From the NCBI RefSeq assembly GCF_037975245.1, contig NC_092575.1, positions 28,109,341 through 28,173,340 on the forward strand: a stretch of DNA of 64,000 nt, read 5' to 3'. The notes under the pieces were generated by a model. It was given only the letters and a program-made list of their open reading frames with translations, searched no databases and had not been told where the DNA came from. Source of the stretch: Apostichopus japonicus (Eukaryota; Echinodermata; Holothuroidea; Aspidochirotida; Stichopodidae). Positions 26,101-38,100 of this stretch are shown in pieces. How positions within the stretch are numbered: the first letter of the stretch is position 1; every line of letters starts with the position of its first letter. The position numbers were made by a program, and so were the translations under genes.

Positions 26101-29100
26101 GACGTACAGAACTATGAGAATACGAGTAGGAAAACCCTGCCAATTTGGAAAAGTTTGAATAACCTACTTATAAACCCACACCAATTTCATTTGCACTAAC
26201 TTCGGTTGTTAAAGCTACAGTGAATTTACACAATTTTTATATGTTTGAAGTTGAACATGTACTGAGTACAGCTACAGTACAAGATATAGGAAAGCTCTTG
26301 CCTACTTGCTTCTTTTTGTACACATGATTTTGTCTAGATTCATAATCAATGCAAATGGTTGTGTCAAAATGATTGACAGACTGTGGTACTGGTAGTGTGG
26401 ACAGGCTCAGTCCAACTCATACTGGTTCTCACACAGTAAAACTACTGTATCATTACTGTTAGGCCCTAGCTTTGTTGGGTATCATAGGTTTTCAAAGCTA
26501 ATAAGTAATGTTGGCTTAAACTTAATCAACAATTCGGTTAAAAGTAGCCTATTAATATTAATAGCCTAGGCTACAGCCGCACAGGCAATAGCAAAAACCT
26601 AAGTTTTTAAATTGTATATGGGCCAAGCCTATTATTTTATTTCATCAATATCGCTCCGGACTAAGACCACCGTTAGCCACTGATGCCTAACGTTATGCTA
26701 GGCCCTTCGCTATTAGGCCTAGCCTATAACTATAAAGCTCAGTTATCGCATCCGTTATACAAAAACATTTAACAGATTTTCCGAAACGGCAAGAAAAAAC
26801 CTTCTAAGAATTTGTTATTGATGAATAGTCAATGTTTCTACCAACTTATTTGCTAACAAAACTTGAATGAACTTCCACTACACCCACCTCAGTCGAATAT
26901 TGCAGAATTCTCCTGCGTCATCAGTGAAAAGGCAGCTGGTGTTGTGTACTGCATGCTGGACGCAAGTAGTAGTAGTGTGTACGTACGTACGTGGTCGGAG
27001 TTCGGTGCGCTGTTGTATTGTACGTATAACTGAAAAAGTTTCTTGTGCACTGATACGTCAGGCCGTGGACTGTTATTTTGGCGGGAAACGTTAATATGCA
27101 TATGTTACACTCGTGAACCCAGGTGGAAACCGTGACCTTAGGTCACCGAGCCATTGCGAAACCACTGGACTGCATTAGGTGTGCCATACGCGCTGTACGT
27201 TGTGTTTCACGCCAATGCAACCTTTAAACAACATCAATCTGTCTCACCCACATGCTCGCTGTATCACGAAATCGATCGGCATTTACTCAAATTTAAATTA
27301 TTTGAAATAAAAATGCCCAAATTAAATAGAATGTTTTCGTCTTTTTAGTGCGCATTCAATGCCAATTGAAGACAGTTAATAATGATCACAATTTTTTTAA
27401 ACCCCAGAGCTTCCGTGCATGGGCATCGCCCAAAGGTCCCGAAAACACATTGACTAACCTAGGGCCCGAAGCGGGTCCCTGGACCACACACCCGAGATGA
27501 GCGCATCCCATATATTGTTCAGTCAGATTGTGCTTGAAGAAACATACGATGAATTGGTCTATAAAAGGACCCTATAGTGTTGCTAATTGAAATACTAAAT
27601 ATTTGTTTTTCCGCAAAAATGAAAAGTTTCTGTTTAAAAACATTTTTTTGTCGTAGTAAATACAAATTGATGGTAAAAAAAACAGTGCGATCATGTTATT
27701 GCAATAAAACAGATATAAGTTGTAAAATAACAGGATTTTTCAACTGTTACTTTAATTTACAGTTACTTCTGTAAAAATATTAATGATTGCAGTCAAATTT
27801 TGTTAAAAAAATAGAAAATAATTGTTTTCTAAATAAACAGAAAATATAGGTTATATTACATTTTGTTTTTGTAGCAATACAAACTGTTTGTAAAAATACA
27901 GTAATTTTTGGTTAATGGGAAAAAACCGGAAATTTATGTTAAAAAAGTCTGTAAACTGACAGATATTTTTAACAGTGTATATACAGGCTAATTGTGGAGC
28001 CTGAGGTCGATTTATGACCGTGGCAGGTCGATTACGTAATCACAAAACTTTTCTAGCTATAGCGTGCTATAATTGGAGCCAATAAAGCAGATAACATATC
28101 AGTCGTGGTTATATTTCTAGACATTTGTATAGTTTTGTACAAATAATTTTAATATTTCAGGCTCATCAATTCCTGTGCGTGAATATTGACGAACTACTTT
28201 AGCACCATGACGGCCCTCACCGGCAACAAATTGCCCTAACATATCACACCGTCACATCTCAAAGAACATGCTAAATATGCCTATCAAATGTCCAACGATT
28301 ACTAATTTATTAAATATCATTTTCAATGCTTGTTTCTCTTATGATATTAATTACTACAAGACTCCATGATTCGGATCACAAACAAGGAAGAAAAAATGAC
28401 TGAAACGGGTTTATAAAAATCCAATAACTTAAACGAATTGCTGCATGGGCAATAAAAACTTACTGTGAACTGAAGCAAAACAGCAACAATGAAAAGCATA
28501 AAGAAAACGTCATCCCAGCTAAGAATAGGATCGCTCTCCTCCCTATTACATCGATAAGTACCATGTTAATTAAAACAGCTGTAATAGGAAAGAAAAAATG
28601 TCAGATATTTTGATGCAGTTATTTGTCTGATAGATTTTGGTATTTTCAGTTCTGGAGCGGTGAATATAACAATCATTAAAACTTTTATATGTTTAATGAC
28701 AGAAAAGAGAACATATTTACAGTAGTTATAAAGAAAATAGCAAGTTACTCCATTTTAGGCGGTCATGGAATCATCAGTGACAAACTTAAAACATATTGGT
28801 AATTGTTATTGGGCAGCAGACCGTTATAAATGTTTTGTTTAAAGCACTACGGTATAATGCTATGGTGAATTAAGTACGGTATATGACAGATATCCCACAT
28901 GATTTGCACATTTGTCAATCAATATTGATAGATATACACTCATCGAGGTTTTGGGCCACAACCAGTATTGATAGAGATACACACGACATATACACACGGC
29001 ATACATTAATCTTGGAGTGACTCGAACTCATTAGGTCCCGAGTTCGAGTCACTTCAAGATTAATGTATGTCATCCAGTTACAGAGTTGTTGACAATTGAC

Positions 29101-31672
29101 AATTCATAATCATGGACGTTAAATATGAATCTAAGAGACTGACTTCAGTCAGCTTGCAGCTTTGACAAGCCAATGATGGCCTTTTCGCGAGTTCCTGCTT
29201 GCAGGAGGAACTAATATACATACGGTACACACATACATTCACTCATCAGGGTTTGGGGCCACAACAAGTATTGATAGAGATACACTCATTGGGGTTCTTG
29301 ACCATGCACAACCCAACCCTCGACAGGAACAAATCGGTAACGATCCCCTATTACAAACCATATCAACCCTCCCGGTCATAAAATACCCCAAATTTAGATT
29401 TGCGGTATAACGAGGTAGTTTTTATAATTCATAACGTAACAGTTCACCCACCAACCCACCTACCCCACCCCACCCAACGCCACCAAAACCCACCCAAACC
29501 CATTCCGCCCTCTCCTTCCCTTCCTCTTCACCTATCGAGTAGAAACTCGGTAAGTATACCTGCAAGTAATGCTTTGCTATAAGTTACAATAAGAAATTTA
29601 CGTTACCATATAACCTCAACGATATGCCTTTAATTATTACAAATGCAAATCTCGAAGATATTCTGATAAATGTATAAGCGTTTTTTTACCTTTTGCGTAA
29701 TAATATTTTGACTTACCTGGTAGTTCGGCCACTGCTACGATTATCATATTTAAGTAAGCCTCCTTACTGAAAGACTGGCAGGTTTCCGCACAAGGTAAAG
29801 AATTATCACTTTCGAATTCTGTTAAGGTTTGAAAACGTAATGCAAAATGCAATAGTGCACGTAATAACTAATGCACTCATGATTATTCAGACAACATAAA
29901 TATTTTAAATTATAAATGTAGCAACAAATCGTCTGTAGTTACTTTATATATAGTTACAACAGGGAGTTGTTATGGAAACAACTCCCTGGTTTCAGGTATA
30001 TTTAAATAGGTCTGTGTATGAAGAATGCATAAATCATTATTTTTTTCCTTGGTGACCCCAATTTTTACCTTGACCATCTTGGTGATCCTTAAGTGGCGGA
30101 AGTTGTAGCCTGGGGGGTGTACAGTGAGGCCCCCCCCCCTCCCCGAGAAATGTGATTAGTTGCAAAATGGTGTTATAGTCGGCAACTTTTGAAGTAATTT
30201 ATGTTCACGATTTTCCACTTTCTTTTCCACAAATACGCCATTTTTTCTTCTGGATATTTTTGCGACCCTAAAAAGGGTATATGAACCCAACCCTGAATCT
30301 CCTCCGCTTACAAATGTATAATTGACAGGAGGAATGAAGCAATTCTCACCTGAGCACGCATTACCGTCAGCAAGACTTTCCGCAGTCAATAAAACAACAC
30401 CGTAGTATGCTGCAGAGGCCGAAAACCTGCAATATGTTATATCATAATATATATGTCTGCTGAATATACACGGAGTGGCTTGCATAAGGTATAACTGTCG
30501 ACTTTCTTCATTGTGTTATATCATTATGTATATCTGTTGATTTGCTTCAGTGTGTTACAGGCGCGTAGCCAAGGGGGGGGGGCGAACCTTGGGCATATTT
30601 TTTATATATTTTTTTTAATGTTTTTATGATATCGCTAGTATTTTCAAAAGAGAAATGCTAAGATGCAACTTGCAAGGCCTGGGAAGTGCACTTTCCAGCG
30701 ATCTGGGCGGAGGCATTTTCAGCCAAAATTTTCTTCTACGCTTCGCGCCAATCATGGTAGCGCTTAGATAGTTTGCAATGCCGAATCTACAGTTTCGCCC
30801 CTCCCTTGGCAAATTCCTGGCTACGCGCCTGGTGTGTTATATCATTAATATATGTCTAGTGAGTCTCCCTGCAGTGTTTTAAATCATAATGTAAGTAACC
30901 TACTACTTACAGCGATATATTCATCACCCGAGATAACGTATATACGTGGTTGAATTCCAAGCTTAATCTCTCACAATCAGCCTCCAACGTAAGCATATCC
31001 GACACAACGTTTGGATATTATTTGGGTATTAATATCAAAAAAATGTATTAAACCTCGACGTCCTTTTCTTTTCAAAACAAACTCGGACACAGAACTGATC
31101 GACCAGCGAGTCAGATTTTCAAACGATATAGGAACCAAAACCAACCTTCTCTGCATAAAAGAGTCTACTATATACCTTCAGTATTACCTGTCTCCGTGCA
31201 TATTTCTGTGCCCGGGTGTCTTTTTTTTACGAGGAGAGGGAATGGGAGAGAGATACTTAGAGACAGTGCGTCAGGGAGGAGTCAGAATTGCTTTGTTATA
31301 CCAGAAGTTGGGTGAAGTTGAGATCGAAATTAATCTTGCATATAGCCCTCCTATTCATATATGGAATATCTTTGTATAGACTCATGAATCCTTCTGAACT
31401 TACCAAATTATGACAAGGAGTATACTGCTTCTCGTGAGGTCAGTGGTCGCAAATAAATCCTTCAAGTTACCATGATTCTGTATAAGAAAGAGATATGATG
31501 ATAGTGATGTTGACTATTTCTGCCTCTTATGACACATCACTTAACATATACGGTAAACAAATGAACAAGTTGATACCCTTACAGAGTGAAAGCCTGACGT
31601 TTGTTGACAAATACGAACACGGTTTTAACACAGCTTTGTGAGATGATTTTGGTTGTTTTTTCAATACCATTC

Positions 31673-31726
<54 letters not shown>

Positions 31727-32034
31727 TATAGCCACGCCGGCCGGCGGCAGCCGGTGGTAACCGCCACTCACGCCTGCCGGCCGGCATTGGAAGTGAATAA
31801 ACAGTCCACTGGCCGGCACAAAAAATAGTAAAATGCTTGTGAAATACAACAAAAGTAACAAATTTATCTTTCCCTTGCCGTAAAACATGATAATAACGTC
31901 ACCTTTTTCTGTTATTTACCAATTGTAAATCTGAAAAGTAGCAAAAATCATCATGAAAAGTAAGCTAAAAACCTTAAGCGGGCCCCCGGCCGCAAATTTA
32001 TTTAACCAGCACTCACAATCTCCTAGCTATAACC

Positions 32035-32131
<97 letters not shown>

Positions 32132-35100
32132 GTAGCCTGAGACCGATCTGTTCGCCGGCAGAGTTGACATTTTTTCGCGATCTGAAGGTGGATTCTGTTG
32201 AAAATCCCAAGTCTCGAACATCATACAAATATCCTTACCTCTTGGTGATCCTCTCTTAGCCTCTTTGTGATTGGTTTCTTTCCGTTCATCTTTGCTACTC
32301 TCTGAATTATTTCCTCTGCTTTATTCGTCTCTCCGATAGAGAGGTGGTAGTAAGGACTCTCAGGTATCGTCTGGAGTTTTCAGTAATGCAATAAAACAAT
32401 GAACATTATGACCAACATGCATCGATTCTCATTACATTTAATCGACTAGCTATTGTTTTTATCATGAATTCCGATAAATTATTTATTCAGTCTGTCCGTC
32501 TCATTCTAAACTGTTACACTGATCTTATCGTCTCGTTCATTTTAGTTTTATGCTCTACTACATGAACACTGCTCAATGTCTGTGAATAATTAGAAAAGTC
32601 AGATCAATCCAGATAGAAGGATTGAAAACTTTTAGAAAGCAAATATTTGGCGCCAATACTGATGACCTTCAACCTTCCTTACAATTGTTAGATATAAATA
32701 TGTCAATTACATGTAAAGGGAAGTATACAAACCCGCTGAGTTGCAGCACAGTAGAACTAAGAACTCTGCATACTTAAGATCATGAATATACATTGTTTTC
32801 TTTCTTCATACAAAAAATACGGTATTTTGGCAAATGATATACTTACAGATAACAAAAGGATCGTGATGGTGTTTGGTAATGCGCTGATGACTAGATACCA
32901 CCTCCACCCCATTGTTGGGATAACAGCCAATGCGAGAACCACAGATGAGATAACACCAAAAGAGAATGAAAACTTTAGAGACAGAAAGAGAAACAAAGGA
33001 GAAGACAAAATACAAAAATATAATTGACTTCTGCACATTAAAGTATATTTGTATCTGTGAAAGAAAACAGCGGAAGCCGACTCAATCAGGCCTATACGTT
33101 GCGTAGATTTCACCGTGTCGTAACTATTTCAAGGTAATTCATTAGCGTACTCTGGTTATAGTTATACATAGGAAGGGGGGTCATGTACAATGGAGGAATT
33201 GTACAATGGGGCACCAATATTATGGAGTGGAGGGTGTGGGGGTATAGGTGGGCGTGGGGAGGAGGGGCTGATGTATGATTGACACCATGGATGCCATATC
33301 GATCCTACCTATAAATTGAAGGTGATAGAGGAATCAAATTACAAAGCTTACGTGTTGATTGGTGGAGGTGAGAAATGTATAAGGGACATGGGGATAAGTG
33401 AGAGTATGCGAAGAGGGAGGTTGGAGGGAGGGATAACCTGCATTATGCTAAAAGAAGAAGGAGCATTAGAGGTCATCGCGTTACTAATGTACTGTGTCAC
33501 AAAACTCACCTGAAAGGTACCCAGGAAAACTCCCCTGTGTTTATTCGGTAGAAACTCAGAGAGTAAAGTTATTCTGTAACAAAATGAACAAAACGAAAAC
33601 ATCTGAAAAAGAAAACATGATGAAAAAATGATTGTTTCATGCCTCACTATCTGTTGTACAGGATATTTTCACATATCCATATATTGAACTTCGGAATTAT
33701 CTTACAGGTAAATAATAATAAGGAGAGAGTAATGACGCTATTGTGAATTTTATTATGTCTACAGCATTGTACAATTTCTTCTTGTCGCAATGAGTTGTTA
33801 GGGTGGATGGCTGGTATGTGAGCGGGCTGGATCAAGTGGATGGGGGGGGGGAGGGGGTATGGGTGACATATTTACTTACGCTTGAGATGAGGAGCCGACC
33901 ATAAAGGTACCTATAATACGGTGAATGAGGAGCCACGTGATGTTAGGAGAGAACGCACTGAGAATACTGAACCAGAAGATGTAAAAACTTGTCCAAGATA
34001 AAATCTGAAAATAAAATTTGAGTTGGTTTTTAGCATTGTTACTATCTGTCGGAGTTGACGAGAGAGACATTATACCTTACAGTTACCGTTATATTACGTT
34101 TTCTTTCGAAGGTTAAGAGAGGGGGAACAAGTCCTTCCAATAAGGACAAGTGACCTCATTATGTTAATTGGGAGTGGGGACGTGGCAGACGAAGTAGAAT
34201 AGGACACGAAGGGGAGGGGGCGGGGTTGGGTGGGATCAAGTGATACATAAAAAGGAAACCCGTTGTCAATTAGGGGCACATGAAATATATCATATTTTGT
34301 TCAATTTCATAACCGCGATATATTTAAGGAAACACGAAGTCTTCAAAAAGTGTTTCCGGTTGACACTGCGCTGGGCCTAACATTATACTCGATTCCTCCG
34401 CTGGATATTATTTAATCAAGACGGAAGCGCCAAACTTACCACTCGTCGCCCGTACTTGTCAGAACACTTTCCCCAAAAGTATGAACCAATCGTCTGACCG
34501 ATAAACGGAAGTGACGTAATCAACGAACCCTCAACCACTGTCAGTCGCCACTCACATTTTAAAACAACACTAATTATGCTGAGTAACAATATGTTTATAG
34601 CTTCGCTCGTCTGTAACAGAAAAATATTTAAGAAAAGTTAAAAATGATCTAGTGTAAATCTTGAGATGGACATGGGAGGGCACGAACGCGCGTTAATTTA
34701 TTTCCAAAAATCAGATGGATAATGCAAAACAAAAATAATTTATTAGCCAACTCATTTACCTCAAGTGCATGGTTATAATAAAAGGTTAGGATTATAGCTG
34801 AAAATACTCACTCAAATATAGTAAATGTGATATTGGTTTGTTTAACTATAAATAAATTAATTCAACGTGAACAGTTATTATTTGTAGTTACAAATGATCT
34901 TTCAAATATAGCGGAAGGTATCATAATTCTGGCATACCCAAACAGCACCACAGACAATTGCAATCCAGACCTGACATCGTCCATAACCCAATGCGTCAAG
35001 TGCTTCTTGTATGGTACATTCTTCGGAATCTGGAAACAGATCAACCTGAATACTTAGAGGTGTAAACTTGAAACAAACTTCTCATTACAAGTGAAACAGA

Positions 35101-38100
35101 AGGATAACAGGATAAGGTATATAACATCATAATACATTATTTGTATATTATGAGTCTCTCACCATGTGAGTTGATACAAATCTAAATTTTTACTGGATCT
35201 TTTCAACTGATTTTGCGATACGCTCAATATTTCTGTCTTGTCCGAGTAATGGTAATTACGAAGCCTGCTAGTTCAGCGCCCCCCCCCCATGCTCCCCGTT
35301 GCCACCACCCACCCCACCCCTTCCTGTTTTTCAAAGATCTACATTTCTTGGGTATATGATCTTTCGTAACAGTAACTGTATCAAATGTCACACAACAAGT
35401 TGATATGGTAATCAAATACAGCACCATTTTGCATCTCAGAGCACCATAAATTTATATACATTGACTCCGTCCCTAGGTTGGTGTTCAGTAGAAAGGCCTA
35501 TTATCTTCAGTAACTCAACCCTCAGAAAACCTTACGCGCGGTCTCATGTACTATTATATATGGCTGCAATCTACAATATTCTGACCAGGACTGTATGCCT
35601 ATACATACTAACACGATGCTGCATGCCGATAGTCTCATTATTGTTGTCTAATTCGCAATATCTCAATAACATATTTTGAAAACGTGATTAGGGCTGCAAA
35701 ACTTGAAGTTGATAAAGTAATGCATTTGAAACTTTCAATATATTAAAGCTTACTATACAATATCGAGACATGTTGTTCAAGATAAATGTGCATAAGCAAA
35801 CGACGTAAATGGACACAATATTCATAGTGCAATGTTCATCTTATTCAGTCATATCATGTGACAGGTAATTTAAACTATTATCAGACTCGAAGTATCATAT
35901 ACCTCACTGTAGCGGAGTAATGTACATAGGACATTATCAATGACGAGAGAAATGACGTATAGTGCTTTCATGATATATTGTATACGCCATTTCAGTGATT
36001 CAAGCTGTGCAAACAATGAATTTATATATGTAACCAGTTTTTTATAACAAGTTCTATCCTGCACTGTGCGATTCTCGCGTATACTAGACATATAAAACAA
36101 CCCGATTATTTGGAATAAATATATGACATTCAGTTTCATTGAACTGAATTTTTCATATTTTTCATTCATCGTTTAGCCTATATCAGGTGCGTATCCAGGG
36201 GGGGTGGCGTTGGGGGCGCGCGCCCCCCGGGTAAGAAAAAGAGAAGAGAAAAAGAGAAGAGAAAAAAGGAAAAAGGAGGGGGAAAAAGAGGAGAAGGAGA
36301 GGAAGGAAGGGAAAAGAAAAAGAAGAAAGAGAGAAAAAGGAGAAAAAGAGGGAGTAAAAGCAAAACGCGAAGACACCGGGAAGAGAAAGAGGAACTTTGA
36401 CATCATTACAGCGCTGAAGGGTAGCCAGTGACGAATCAATGATTTCGTAAAAGTGTGACTCACCTTACCCCTTACACCTACAACTCCTTTTTTTTACGTT
36501 TCCATTTTCCTCTCTCACTAATGATCTTTATATAAACTATATATGGTCTATCATAACGCGTGTGTAGAATTGTGCTATGAAACCAACTGTGGCTGGTCTC
36601 GAACTCGACCGTGTCGTCGGGGAACATGACGCATTTTGGGATGGGGGCGACCGCCCGCCCCCCCCCCCCCCATTCAGCATTTTTTAAATGATATCGCTAA
36701 GTAATTTCAAAATAGAAAGAGCTTAGAGGCAACTTACAAGGCCTGGGAAGTGTCATTTCCAGCGATCTGGGAGACATTTTCGGCCAAAATTTGCTTGTAC
36801 GCTTCGCGCTAACAAATGGTCCTGGTTAGTGCCATTTCCAGCGATCTGGGGGGCATTTTCGGCCACAATTTTCTTGTACGCTTCGCGCCAACCTATGGTG
36901 GCGCTACGCTTAGATAATTTGCCTACAGGCTTCGCCTCTCCCTTGGCAAATTCCTCGCTAGGCGCCTGTTCGAATTTTTAACGCAAACAGCAGATATCAC
37001 ATCATATCAGTGAGCATGAAAATGGCGCTCCAGGATGAAAAGCCTCAAAACTGTCCGACTTGCCTGAAACAATAACCAAAAATTTTCGCGAGCGAAGCGC
37101 GCGTTCAACGTGTTCATGTCAATATCATATAAGCAAGCATCGGTTATTACATCGCATGCCATCATGTACCGTTCGGTCCGTTCAAATTGCGCAGTATACC
37201 GCGGGATGCTAATGTAAACAACGACATGTCTCATGTAGATGTATAAAAAGCATGGAGGTCCAATTATGTCAAAACTCTCTTTTACATTAGTAATGGCGAA
37301 TTAGGGCCTGCACCCCGCCGCGCAGTGGCGGAGCGTCCATATGGTCAGGGGGCGGATGCCCCCCCTGACGGACTCAGATGGACTGCTGGCGCCTTTTTCA
37401 GTTCTTTATCACTTTTTAATTATTATAGATTATTGACTTTTTTATTGCGCTCTCATCTACTTATTGACAATTGTCACATTTTGTTGGTGTAATTTGGCAA
37501 TGACACCTTATTCTTCGTTTATCTGCAAATTAGCCAGGCCAGGAAAGGGTCATTTCCTGCGATCTACGGAGTATCTTTACTCAAAAATTTTCTGTACGCT
37601 ACGCGCCAACCAGTGGTGGCGCTCCGCTTAGATAGTGTCGAAAGCGCCCCTTCAGACCATTCTCGCCACTCCTGACCAATACCCCTAGCTCCGCCACTGC
37701 CGCCGCGCCTCCTACGCCTATGTGTGTAGTGTTCGGTTTCGGAAATATCTGCTATTTTTTCATTTCCTTCAACCAAGTTTTATAATAGCCGTTATAACAG
37801 GTTTTAATATTTGTACACTAATAAATTAACTGTGTCTGAATTTTCGAAAATTTCTGACCAACATTCTACATCACACTTCCCTCTACTCGTGCAATTTTGA
37901 CCGGTCTGTTAGGGGTTGAAGGAAGTTTTTTCTATATTGGTTGTCCATAGATGAAATTTTGTACAAGATTATGGTTATGTTTTGAAGTGAGTTTATTCAC
38001 GAGAAATGTGAATTTTCAAATTCTGAACAAATATGGGGCTTAAAACCTTGAAAAGTGGGGATGACGGCTATTGTGGGCCGCGACGTAGAATCACCTACAA

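Larger units (their letters stand above)
14079..27977. mobile_element. 13.9-kb CACTA/EnSpm-type (CMC superfamily) DNA transposon, apparently complete
   Basis: The left end is CACTGTTAAAAAAATTTCTG; the right end read inward on the other strand is CACTGTTAAAAATATCTGTC. The shared terminus starts CACTGTTAAAAA. The element is flanked by TA at 14077-14078 and 27978-27979. CACTA or CACTG ends with a 2-3 bp duplication are the hallmark of EnSpm/CACTA. Inside on the minus strand are a 910-aa zinc-finger transposase-like ORF (23368-26100) and a 5-exon SAMD3-like gene (17415-22701). The ends carry subterminal hairpins and repeats rich in CTGTT and ACAG. It occupies nearly all of intron 11 of the SVOP-like gene, in the same transcriptional orientation. 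Intact ORFs suggest recent activity or selection. Confidence 0.88.

Noticed and set aside
29041-29055. B-box-like GAGTTCGAGTC as evidence of a tRNA gene
   Set aside because: No A box, acceptor stem or cloverleaf can be drawn around it.
31527-32228. Frames rich in Ile-Tyr repeats on both strands
   Set aside because: They are translations of the (TA)n microsatellites and carry no real protein signal.
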